From positions 1 through 10,368 of the forward strand of contig RKRX01000064.1 in NCBI GenBank assembly GCA_007571185.1: a stretch of 10,368 nucleotides of DNA, given 5' to 3'. The notes under the pieces are model-generated. The model did not search any database. It was not told where the DNA came from and saw only the letters and a program-made list of their open reading frames with translations. This document shows, one piece after another, positions 1-7,425 of the stretch. This DNA comes from Oceanicaulis sp. Its GTDB lineage: Bacteria > Pseudomonadota > Alphaproteobacteria > Caulobacterales > Maricaulaceae. Position 1 is the stretch's first letter, and every line of letters begins with the position of its first letter. A program made the translations under genes and the position numbers.

Positions 1-974
1 TCATCAGCCTCAAGACCCATATCCCTGAACAGCGCCGCATCGGTGGTCAGTTCAGGATTGGGCGTAGTCAGTAACGCGTCACCCACAAAAATCGAACCCG
101 CCCCAGCCAGAATGCACAACGCCTGAAGTTCGCGAGACATGGTTTCACGCCCGGCTGACAGGCGTATGACAGAACGCGGCATCAGGATTCGCGCGGTCGC
201 AATAGCGCGCACGAAATCTAGACCGTCCAGCGGCGTCGAACCCGACAGCGGCGTGCCGTCCACATCCACCAGATGATTGATTGGCACGCTCTCGGGATGA
301 ACCGGCAGGGTCGCCAATTCGGTCAGAAGACCGATGCGATCGGCTTTGCTCTCGCCCATGCCGAAAATACCGCCCGCACAGACCTGGATACCGGCGGCGC
401 GTACACGAGCCAGCGTGTTGATCCGGTCTTGCCAGGTGCGGGTGGTGATGATCATGGAATAGTACTCTGGAGAAGTGTCAAGGTTGTGGTTGTAAAAATC
501 CAACCCGACTTCCGCCAGACGTTCGGCCTGGCCATCGGACAACATGCCCAGTGTCATGCAGGTTTCCAGACCCAGACCCTTCACCCGGCGGATCATATCG
601 TGGATTTTCGGTTCGTCACGCGCTTTCAGTTCGCGCCAGGCCGCACCCATGCAAAACCGGGTTGCGCCGCTTTCCCTGGCCTCGCGTGCTTTTTCCTCGA
701 CCTCTTCAGGCTCCATCAATCGGGAAGCCTTCAGACCGGCATCGAAATTGGCTGACTGGTTGCAATAGCCACAGTCCTCCGCACACCCGCCGGTCTTGAT
801 CGATAACAACCTGGATTTCTGGACCGCATTGGGGTGATGCACACGGCGATGCAGGCTCTGGGCCGCAAACACAAGATCATTGAACGGACAGTCATGGATT
901 TCGGCGACTTGTTCACGGGTCCAGTCGCGCCGGGGCCAGGTCAGCAGATCAAGATCGGCAAGAAGTTGGATCAT
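1..974 (-). CDS. bioB: Biotin synthase BioB (3' end cut by window edge)
   Basis: Radical-SAM enzyme that inserts sulfur into dethiobiotin, the last step of biotin synthesis; cytoplasmic. About 324 codons are visible, close to full length; only the extreme C-terminus is missing. The radical-SAM cluster motif CAEDCGYC gives Cys64, Cys68 and Cys71, preceded by KTGG. Further family blocks are [36 protein letters not shown] followed by GTPL, and [18 protein letters not shown] near the end. The ATG at 974 is chosen because an in-frame TGA lies four codons upstream and a GGAAGGA-like ribosome binding site lies about 10 bases before it. The gene begins 55 bp after the stop of the AGCS symporter and is probably cotranscribed with it. 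No other bio gene is visible; any would lie beyond the left edge. Identification is firm. Confidence 0.97.
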   Translation of the reverse strand, partial: MIQLLADLDLLTWPRRDWTREQVAEIHDCPFNDLVFAAQSLHRRVHHPNAVQKSRLLSIKTGGCAEDCGYCNQSANFDAGLKASRLMEPEEVEEKAREARESGATRFCMGAAWRELKARDEPKIHDMIRRVKGLGLETCMTLGMLSDGQAERLAEVGLDFYNHNLDTSPEYYSMIITTRTWQDRINTLARVRAAGIQVCAGGIFGMGESKADRIGLLTELATLPVHPESVPINHLVDVDGTPLSGSTPLDGLDFVRAIATARILMPRSVIRLSAGRETMSRELQALCILAGAGSIFVGDALLTTPNPELTTDAALFRDMGLEAD

Positions 975-1029
975 GAGCGCGCCTCAATCCTTCCGAAAGC
1001 TCGGGCACGGTAAAAAGCCGTGACGCCGC

Positions 1030-2499
1030 TCACAAGCGGGCGCGGCCATCGGCTTCGCGAGCCATAGCGGCCACCACGCCGGACAGGCACAGGATGGCGA
1101 TCAGGTTCGGGAATGTCATGGCCGCATTCGCGATATCGCCAAACCGCCACAGCGTATCGGTGAACGCCGTCGCCAGACAACCGCCGAACACCACCAGCAC
1201 CCACACATAGCGGATTGGCAGGACAATCCGGTCGCCGAACAGGTAGCTGGCGGCCTGTTGAGCGTAATAAGACCACCCGATGATGGTGGTGAAGGTAAAC
1301 AGCGCCAGCGCGCCGGTGATCACGAACTGACCGCCTGGAATGGCGCTGGCGAAAGCTGCTGTGGTGATGGCGGAAGCTTCCAGTGTGGACTGCCAAGCAT
1401 AGGACACTGTGGCGCCACCCACGCCCGGATAGGCGCCTTCAGCCATCAGAATGACCAAGGCAGTCATGGTGCAGATCACGATGGTGTCGATGAACACCCC
1501 GATCATCGCGATTTCACCTTGAGCCACCGGGCTGCGGGTCTGAGCGGCGGCGTGTGCGATCGGGGCCGAGCCCTGTCCGGCCTCGTTAGAGAACAAGCCC
1601 CGGGCCACGCCGTAACGGATCGCCTGCATCACACCATAACCGGCGGCGCCGGCGCCAGCTTCCTGCAAACCAAAAGCGTGGGCGAAGATCAGACCGAACG
1701 CCTCGAATACATGTTCGATGTTCATGATGATGACCATCAGAGCCACCAAAATGTAGAACAAGGCCATAAAAGGCACAATCTTGCCGGCCACCGAGCCAAT
1801 GGATTTGATGCCGCCGATAATGACTAGGAAGACCAACGCGGCCAGCACCAGGCCCACCGACCAGTTCGGGATCGCCACGCCTATTTCTGCACCAGTCTGC
1901 ATCACTGATTCCGTGATGGAATTGGCCTGAATCATCCCGCCAGTCGCCACAGCCGAGATCAGGGCGCCCACACAAAACAGCACGGCCAGCCAACCGAACG
2001 CGCCTGAAAACCCGGACTTACCCTTGTTCAGACCGTTCTTGATGTAGAACATCGGGCCGCCGTAGATACGACCATCAGGGTGAGTTTCGCGATACTTCAC
2101 CGCCAGGCTGGACTCTGCAAAAGCACAGGCCATGCCCAGCAATGCGGTGATCCACATCCAAAAGATCGCGCCAGGACCGCCCAGCGAAATCGCTGTGGCC
2201 ACACCCGCCAGATTGCCGGTGCCCACCTGACCCGACAGAGCGGTGGACAAGGCTTGCCAAGGGGTAATGTCGCCTTCGCTACCCCGGGCCTTGCGACCGG
2301 CCCACATCTCTTTCAGAGCCGGAATGAACCGCAGCAGCGGGCGGCCGCCCAGACGGATCATATAGAACAGGCCCGTGCCCAGCAGTACTACGGCGAGAAA
2401 ACCGAAGGGCAGGATCTGCTGACCGCCCCACTCACCGCCCCAGATGAAATTCGAAACATCATTGACAAGGGCGTCAAGGCCCGAAAGAAGATTACCCAC
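1030..2499 (-). CDS. Sodium:alanine/glycine symporter, AGCS family
   Basis: Inner-membrane secondary transporter that takes up alanine or glycine with sodium. At 489 residues it has normal family length and is highly hydrophobic, with roughly ten or eleven membrane segments (for example residues 31-50, 170-190, 213-232, 242-260, 330-352, 390-408, 430-447 and 462-480). The family signature lies at about 90-130: GQVGTGNLAGVA, then GGPGAIFWMW and an acidic residue in AFAES. GLFSNEAGQGSAPIAHAAA at about 301-319 and FGDIANAAMTFPNL near the C-terminus are also typical. The start is GTG at 2499, preceded by AGGGGAA at 2504-2510 at good spacing. Its promoter should lie in 2500-2744; I see only weak candidates there. 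bioB follows 55 bp downstream. The transported amino acid cannot be read from the sequence; alanine is the family default. Confidence 0.95.
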   Translation of the reverse strand: MGNLLSGLDALVNDVSNFIWGGEWGGQQILPFGFLAVVLLGTGLFYMIRLGGRPLLRFIPALKEMWAGRKARGSEGDITPWQALSTALSGQVGTGNLAGVATAISLGGPGAIFWMWITALLGMACAFAESSLAVKYRETHPDGRIYGGPMFYIKNGLNKGKSGFSGAFGWLAVLFCVGALISAVATGGMIQANSITESVMQTGAEIGVAIPNWSVGLVLAALVFLVIIGGIKSIGSVAGKIVPFMALFYILVALMVIIMNIEHVFEAFGLIFAHAFGLQEAGAGAAGYGVMQAIRYGVARGLFSNEAGQGSAPIAHAAAQTRSPVAQGEIAMIGVFIDTIVICTMTALVILMAEGAYPGVGGATVSYAWQSTLEASAITTAAFASAIPGGQFVITGALALFTFTTIIGWSYYAQQAASYLFGDRIVLPIRYVWVLVVFGGCLATAFTDTLWRFGDIANAAMTFPNLIAILCLSGVVAAMAREADGRARL

Positions 2500-2744
2500 G
2501 CCGTTCCCCTGCGTTGTAATGGACTGTCATTTGGCGATAGCCTTACCGTCCTTGCTTTATCAAGATCCGGGATTGTTTGCAATTTCCCAGGCGACAACAC
2601 CCCGAGGCTACAGGTTGTTCTCTCTCCAGACAAGCCGCCGCATGACCCGCTTCAACGTGCAAACCCAAGGGCCCAGACCGTGGCGGCATCGGGGCTTTCA
2701 AGCTCCAGTTCGTGGGGATCATAAACATCTGCAACAGGTACGTG
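2500..2744. other. Leader region of the symporter, no gene recognised
   Basis: Stretch between the symporter start and the broken toxin gene. It must carry the symporter promoter and leader on the minus strand. A TTGCAA about 15 bases before GATAAA (minus strand, around 2559-2586) is a poor sigma-70-like match. Short open frames on both strands have no recognisable domain. I looked for a glycine riboswitch, known to precede some AGCS transporters, and did not see its conserved core. Confidence 0.4.
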
Positions 2745-3102
2745 CTAAAGAAAACAGTGGTTAGCCCGAACTCGCGCTGCAAGTTTTGACAGGCCCTTGG
2801 CGGTAAGATCAAGCACGAACTCTAACAGTGTGAACGCGGGTTTGCTATAATACTCTTTGAGCTTGTGCAGGATGGTTATGGCTTTCGCGGTGTACAGATC
2901 AAAGGTGCAGGCCAGAAATTCGTCTGCTTCTACGGCCTCAATATCATAGCATTTTGCGTGTCCGTTCTGGAAGGATTTCGTCTGCCCAACGGGCCCGGAA
3001 CAATCCGACCCCATAAAAGTACAGGAACACATCCCTCTTGCGGAAAGGATACAGAACATTCACGTCCAGAAGAACAACAAAGCGGTCAGCGAGATGGCTC
3101 AA
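2745..3102 (-). pseudogene. PIN-domain (VapC-type) toxin, broken by internal deletion and frameshift
   Basis: Remnant of a PIN-domain ribonuclease toxin in two pieces. The N-terminal piece (3102 to a TGA at 2944) reads ADRFVVLLDVNVLYP, then RKRDVFLYFYGVGLFRARW and ADEIL, typical of the start of the PIN fold with its first catalytic aspartate in LLDVNVLYP. The C-terminal piece, in another frame (2948 to the TAG at 2745), reads YDIEAVEADEFL, TFDLYTAKAI, and FVLDLTAKGLSKLAARVR, typical of the tail of the same family. Together they give about 120 residues, against roughly 190 in intact relatives as I remember them, so about 70 residues carrying the other catalytic acids are gone. No ATG precedes the first piece; only a TTG at 3102 is in frame. 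It lies directly behind the antitoxin remnant, as in intact pairs. It cannot encode an active nuclease. Family assignment is from memory of related proteins. Confidence 0.8.
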
Positions 3103-3587
3103 CTTGCATCAAACTTCTGACCAAGGTCGGCAAGTTCATTCAGCACAGCTTTGTGTACGCTGTCGCGCTGTTCCTTGTAGGCCATCAAATCAGTAAACAT
3201 AACACGGCGATGCGATCCGACCTGCACATACCGGATTACGCCTTCCTTCAAAAGCTTGCTCAAAAAACGGTCGAGAGACATTCAGAATGTCAGCAGCCTG
3301 TTGAGTGATCAGCATCGCACCCGGTTGGCGCGAGCGTCACCATGTTGCCGATTGCCACATGACCAGGAAGATTGACGATAAGACCCGCGACCGCAGGTGC
3401 AAGTTGCACCTGATCGCCATTTTCTCCGTTCAGAACCAGGCTTGCCTGACTCCGACTGCATACAGGCCCAAGCGTGAGAGGCTCCGGCAGCGCTCTTGAT
3501 CTCATCATTTGTCGGCAACCTTTGCGTGAGATTTATCACGTTTGCAGCACCCGGCATCCTGTTCTCTGTCCATCCTATTTGACTCAT
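3099..3587 (-). pseudogene. Antitoxin with excisionase-type helix-turn-helix, broken by three frameshifts
   Basis: Remnant of the antitoxin partner of the PIN toxin just downstream. Reading across frames recovers a near-complete protein of about 160 residues: VINLTQRLPTNDEIKSAAG, then LVLNGENGDQVQLAPAVAG and GHVAIGNMVTLAPTG, then MLITQQAADILNVSRPF (the DNA-binding helix-turn-helix), then SKLLKEGVIRYVQVGSHRRV and FTDLMAYKEQRD, ending LADLGQKFDAS. The frame breaks near 3435-3455, at the CCC of 3320-3322, and at the six-A run 3262-3267 (plus-strand bases). Each moves the frame by one base in the same direction, so the last piece is back in the frame of the first. The start could be ATG 3587 or ATG 3557; the latter has GAGAACAGG just before it. 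An excisionase-like antitoxin in front of a PIN toxin resembles the mycobacterial VapBC50 arrangement. Two of the breaks are in short homopolymers, so sequencing error must be excluded. Confidence 0.8.
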
Positions 3588-3726
3588 GCGTAGCCGCGTT
3601 CACCTCTACGTGCAACCGGACAATTCAGAGTGTTTTGACAGGTTGGAGCCAAGACTCCTTAACTCTCTTCAGTGCCCCATGAATCATGCTTGGAGTCTCC
3701 CAAAACCCGATATCAGCGAAAAGGCT

Positions 3727-5319
3727 CTAGTGACGGAAATGACGCATACCGGTGAAGACCATAGCCAGGCCCGCTTTATCAGCGGCGGCGATCACGTCTT
3801 CATCCCGCACCGATCCACCGGGCTGGATGACACAGCGCGCACCTGCTCTGGCGGCTTCTAAAAGGCCATCAGGAAAAGGAAAAAACGCATCGGACGCACA
3901 GGCAGCATTGACGGTGTGCGCTTCATGCCAACCGTTTTTCCTAGCCGCATCCTCAGCCTTGCGAACCGCCAGACGCACCGCCTCGACTCGCGAGGTCTGG
4001 CCCATCCCCACTCCGGCGGTAACTCCTTCCCTGGCAAAGACGATAGCGTTGGATTTTACGTGCTTGACCACCCGCCAAGCAAACATCAGGTCAGCTATTT
4101 CCCCGGGTGTCGGCTGACGTTTGGTAACCACTTCGAGATCGTGTTCCAGCACATGACCGGTATCGCGTTCCTGAACCAGAAGTCCGCCTGTCACCGTCTT
4201 TGTAGTCCAGCTTGGTTGAGCAGGATCAGCCATGCCGCCAGTCAGAAGCACACGAACATTTTTCTTTGTCGATAGAATATCCAACGCAGCGGGATCCGCA
4301 TCAGGCGCAATCACTACTTCGGTGAATACCTTGATGATTGCGTTGGCGGTACTGATGTCCACAGTGCGGTTGAAGGCGGCGATGCCACCAAAGGCTGAAA
4401 TTGGGTCCGCTGCGCAAGCGCGTTCATAGGCGGTCGCCAGATCGTCCGCTATAGCGGCGCCACACGGATTGGCATGTTTGACGATCACCGCCGCAGCTTG
4501 GTCCTCTTTGAACTCGCTGACCAGTTCAAACGCAGCATCGGCATCGGTGATATTGTTACACGACAGGGTTTTGCCTTGCACTCGACGTGCATTCACCACG
4601 CCGGGGCGCTGCTCAGGGGTTCGGTAAAGCGCAGCGTCTTGGTGCGGATTTTCGCCATAGCGCAGTTTATCAAGGCGCGGGCCACCCGTGACGAACCAGC
4701 TGTGCATAGGTTTGCACGTTTCAGATCTGAACCGGGCGGCGATGGCGCTGTCATAGGCGGCGGTGCGGGCAAATGCTTTGGCCGCCAGATAACGCCGGAT
4801 GGTCAGTGGAATATGGCCCTGATGAGCGCTCATAGCTTCCAGCACCGCATCCAGGTCGCCCATATCGGTGCACACAGTCACATGAGCATGGTTCTTGGCC
4901 GCTGCGCGAATCATCGCCGGACCACCCACGTCAATCTTCTCAACACAGGCATCAAGGGACGCACCCGAACGAGTAGTTTCCTCAAATGGGTAAAGGTTCA
5001 CCATCAGCAAATCGATCGCAGGAATGTCGTGCTCAGCCATGGCGGCCAAATCATCATTCCGATCCCGGCGCGCCAGCAAGCCGCCATGCACGCGCGGATG
5101 CAAAGTCTTGACACGGCCATCCATCATCTCAGGGTATCGGGTGATAGAAGAGACGTCACGCGCTTCCAGATCCGCATCGCGCAGGATCTGCAATGTGCCG
5201 CCGGTGGACAACAACTCAACCCCCGCCGCCGTCAGCTTGACGGCGCGCTTTACCAGACCGGTCTTGTCGGAAACTGAAATTAAAGCCCGCCTGAGCGGGG
5301 CAAAACCTCGATCTTCCAC
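3727..5319 (-). CDS. purH: Bifunctional AICAR transformylase / IMP cyclohydrolase PurH
   Basis: Performs the last two steps of de novo purine synthesis: formylation of AICAR with 10-formyltetrahydrofolate, then ring closure to IMP; cytoplasmic. The protein has 530 residues, normal for PurH. The N-terminal cyclohydrolase domain (about 1-200) shows RRALISVSDKTG, LLSTGGT, EMMDGRVKTLHP and VHGGLL, and IDVGGPAMIRAAAKN. The transformylase domain shows KLRYGENPHQ, the catalytic Lys-His in VKHANPCGAA (about 281-282), DPISAFGGI, KSNAIVFA and the terminal QPGGSVRDEDVI and FTGMRHFRH. The frame stays open upstream to 5436, inside the preceding gene, but that extension has no family likeness. GTG at 5319 is chosen because it puts the start ten residues before RRALISVSDKTG and has GAGAGGA seven bases upstream. 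It begins 59 bp after the sugar-dehydratase stop and is probably the last gene of that transcript. Confidence 0.97.
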   Translation of the reverse strand: MEDRGFAPLRRALISVSDKTGLVKRAVKLTAAGVELLSTGGTLQILRDADLEARDVSSITRYPEMMDGRVKTLHPRVHGGLLARRDRNDDLAAMAEHDIPAIDLLMVNLYPFEETTRSGASLDACVEKIDVGGPAMIRAAAKNHAHVTVCTDMGDLDAVLEAMSAHQGHIPLTIRRYLAAKAFARTAAYDSAIAARFRSETCKPMHSWFVTGGPRLDKLRYGENPHQDAALYRTPEQRPGVVNARRVQGKTLSCNNITDADAAFELVSEFKEDQAAAVIVKHANPCGAAIADDLATAYERACAADPISAFGGIAAFNRTVDISTANAIIKVFTEVVIAPDADPAALDILSTKKNVRVLLTGGMADPAQPSWTTKTVTGGLLVQERDTGHVLEHDLEVVTKRQPTPGEIADLMFAWRVVKHVKSNAIVFAREGVTAGVGMGQTSRVEAVRLAVRKAEDAARKNGWHEAHTVNAACASDAFFPFPDGLLEAARAGARCVIQPGGSVRDEDVIAAADKAGLAMVFTGMRHFRH

Positions 5320-5326
5320 AAGACAA

Positions 5327-5333
5327 TCCTCTC
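5327..5333 (-). promoter_or_regulatory. Ribosome binding site deciding the purH start
   Basis: GAGAGGA on the minus strand, seven bases before a GTG. It supports the GTG at 5319 over longer readings that would run into the end of the upstream gene. Confidence 0.7.
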
Positions 5334-5378
5334 GGTCAGCGCAGCAGGTGTGCACCGGAAATAAAGACGAACCCGTTG

Positions 5379-7349
5379 TCACGCCCTGCCCATAGCCGAA
5401 AATGACTGATTGATTGCAGTCACGCCCTCGGGCCAACCCGCTTCAATGACAAGTCTGAGGCAAACGCCCACGTCATCTTCATCCCGACGCTCGACTGCAG
5501 CCATTAATTTTTCCAGCGAGAACTGTACATGGGCCAGATTAAGGGGGGGAACATCAACCCGCATCACGCCAGCCGGATCAGCAGGTTTGACCGTCTCGAA
5601 AGCGTGGGTGAGCGATTCATGCAGTTTTTCACCAGGACGCAAGCCGGTGAAGCGGATTTCCACGTCCCGATCAGGTTGCAGGCCGCGCAGACGAATCAGC
5701 TGACGGGCTAGATCGGCGATCAGCACCGGTTCACCCATGTCCAGAAGGAAAATATCCCCGCCGTTCAGACTTGCGGCGCCCGCTTGGGCGCCTGCTTCAA
5801 GCACCAGGCCCGCCGCCTCTTCGACCGTCATGAAATAGCGTGTGACTTCCTGATGAGTCACCATCACAGGGCCGCCTGCAGTGATCTGACTTTCAAACAA
5901 AGGGACCACCGATCCTGTGGAACCCAGCACATTGCCAAAGCGCACTGACGCAAGTCTCATCGGGGAAACCTTGCCCGCCATAGCCATCAGATAGAGTTCC
6001 ACCGCACGCTTGCTAGCGCCCATCACCGAGGCGGGATATACCGCTTTGTCGGTGGAGATCGACACCACAGCCTTCACACCGGTCGCCGCTGCAATTTCGA
6101 CCACATTGCGCGTGCCCACCAGATTGGTCCACACGGTTTCAACCGTATTGGCTTCCATCAGCGGTACATGCTTGAGCCCGGCGGCATGGAGCACCACTTC
6201 AGGGCGCTCTTTCCGCATCAGGATCTCCAAACCGGTGCGATCTTTGATATCCCCTAGAACCGGACGCCAGGACGGGGCGTCGGCCATGGTATCCAACACC
6301 CTGTTGATCTTGTAGAGGTTGGATTCAGCCACATCAAGCAGAACGAGTCGCGCCGGCTCCAGCGCCACAACTTGACGCACCAACTCCGATCCGATCGTGC
6401 CACCGGCGCCCGTCACAAGCACACGCTCACCGGTGATAAGTCGGCGGGCGCCGCCAGCGGGCGCCAAACTACTATTGTGAGGCAAACTGCGGGGCGGACG
6501 CGCCAGAAGATCAGTAACTTCAACAGAGGTGAAGGTTCGTGCATCACAATCACTCTTCGCCCGTCTGAGTCGAACCCCGGTCTGGCCCGCTACCTGCGCC
6601 ACCTCGTTGACCAGCGCTGCATCAGGATCGGGATCAGCAAACACGATGAACGCTGGACAATCCGCCGCCTTACGCTTGACCCGCAAGACCGCGCGCACAA
6701 GCTGATCAACGCCCCCTTCGATGGGTACGCCATAAAGCGCTCGACCGGGCGCCTGTCCTTCAGTTTCGATCAGAGTCTGAAACCGGAATACCGGCCCGGA
6801 CGGTCGACGCACCTGCGTCTTGAGCACATCAGTCAGATGGACCAGATTCCCTACCATGACAGCCATAGGCACGGTTTTATCTCTCCGCCTCCAGCGGAAA
6901 AGTCCTCGAAAATCCCCCAATCTCCAGGCTGCAACCACAACCCGGGGCGCCAGCAGCAAAATGAACATCAGGGGTGCGGATAGTAGGAAGCTGGTGCGCG
7001 GAAAATCCTCCAGACGGTTCATGGAGAAAAACACCGGCAGAAAGAGCAAATGCGAAAGCATGACCGCTTGGAAAATCGGCGGCACATCCATGATGGACAT
7101 GTAGCGCCACAGACTCCGGTGTACGCGCAGCACCAGAAAGACTGCTGCACTGATTACAGCGAATACGATCGGCGCCAGATACTCCAGACTACCGGGCGGT
7201 GCACCGTGCTCACTGAAGTAATAGCGAATCATCAGACCCGCGAACATCGCGCCAGCGGCCGCCAGCGTGTCGTAGATCAGGATCAGTAAGGTGATCAATA
7301 CAAACCCCGACAAGCGCTTGGACAGAATGTGTTCAATTTTGCTTGTCAA
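5379..7349 (-). CDS. Membrane-anchored nucleoside-diphosphate-sugar 4,6-dehydratase, CapD/FlaA1/WbpM family
   Basis: Predicted inner-membrane polysaccharide-biosynthesis enzyme. In characterised relatives it is a 4,6-dehydratase acting on UDP-GlcNAc or a similar nucleotide sugar, an early step toward rare sugars of capsule, O-antigen or glycans. At 656 residues it matches the long form of the family. Four hydrophobic segments lie at about 13-40, 58-76, 94-110 and 120-140, followed by a basic loop (FRWRRRDK). A degenerate first Rossmann-like domain spans about 160-290. The catalytic SDR domain starts at about 305 with GAGGTIGS (314-321), then STDKAVYPASVMGASKR (432-448), where the usual tyrosine of the Tyr-x-x-x-Lys motif is methionine as is normal for this family, then RFGNVLGSTGSVVPLF and GLRPGEKLHE. 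The start is TTG at 7349 behind AGGAGG at 7361-7366; spacing of 11 is long, but no other start fits. It lies 76 bp after the heparinase-family gene and 59 bp before purH. Confidence 0.93.
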   Translation of the reverse strand: MTSKIEHILSKRLSGFVLITLLILIYDTLAAAGAMFAGLMIRYYFSEHGAPPGSLEYLAPIVFAVISAAVFLVLRVHRSLWRYMSIMDVPPIFQAVMLSHLLFLPVFFSMNRLEDFPRTSFLLSAPLMFILLLAPRVVVAAWRLGDFRGLFRWRRRDKTVPMAVMVGNLVHLTDVLKTQVRRPSGPVFRFQTLIETEGQAPGRALYGVPIEGGVDQLVRAVLRVKRKAADCPAFIVFADPDPDAALVNEVAQVAGQTGVRLRRAKSDCDARTFTSVEVTDLLARPPRSLPHNSSLAPAGGARRLITGERVLVTGAGGTIGSELVRQVVALEPARLVLLDVAESNLYKINRVLDTMADAPSWRPVLGDIKDRTGLEILMRKERPEVVLHAAGLKHVPLMEANTVETVWTNLVGTRNVVEIAAATGVKAVVSISTDKAVYPASVMGASKRAVELYLMAMAGKVSPMRLASVRFGNVLGSTGSVVPLFESQITAGGPVMVTHQEVTRYFMTVEEAAGLVLEAGAQAGAASLNGGDIFLLDMGEPVLIADLARQLIRLRGLQPDRDVEIRFTGLRPGEKLHESLTHAFETVKPADPAGVMRVDVPPLNLAHVQFSLEKLMAAVERRDEDDVGVCLRLVIEAGWPEGVTAINQSFSAMGRA

Positions 7350-7360
7350 TTTACGACCAC

Positions 7361-7366
7361 CCTCCT
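7361..7366 (-). promoter_or_regulatory. Ribosome binding site for a TTG start
   Basis: Perfect AGGAGG on the minus strand, 11 bases before the TTG at 7349. A GTG closer to it is out of frame and reads into a stop after four codons, so the TTG is the likely start of the sugar dehydratase despite the long spacing. Confidence 0.6.
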
Positions 7367-7425
7367 GAAACAGCTAGTCTGGTCATTTGTCCGGCCCGCA
7401 TGAGTGACCCCAAAGTTCACATGTC

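Noticed and set aside
273..755. Plus-strand open frame of 160 codons
   Set aside because: Antisense to bioB, including its radical-SAM cysteine region; no domain.
1006..1022. Small inverted repeat CACGG/CCGTG between the symporter and bioB
   Set aside because: Only five pairs and no following U-run; too weak to call a terminator or attenuator.
2500..2744. Possible glycine riboswitch before the AGCS symporter
   Set aside because: A GGAGAG-like stretch occurs, but the conserved core and the pairing segments of the glycine aptamer are not seen.
3637..3647. 11-base match GACAGGTTGGA also at 9998-10008
   Set aside because: An 11-base repeat is expected by chance in 10 kb and the flanks do not match.
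4474..5277. Plus-strand open frame of 267 codons
   Set aside because: Antisense to purH, whose protein is conserved throughout; the translation looks like noise.
5320..5436. Upstream extension of purH by 39 residues into the end of the dehydratase gene
   Set aside because: No family likeness, begins at a TTG inside another gene; the GTG at 5319 has a good ribosome binding site.
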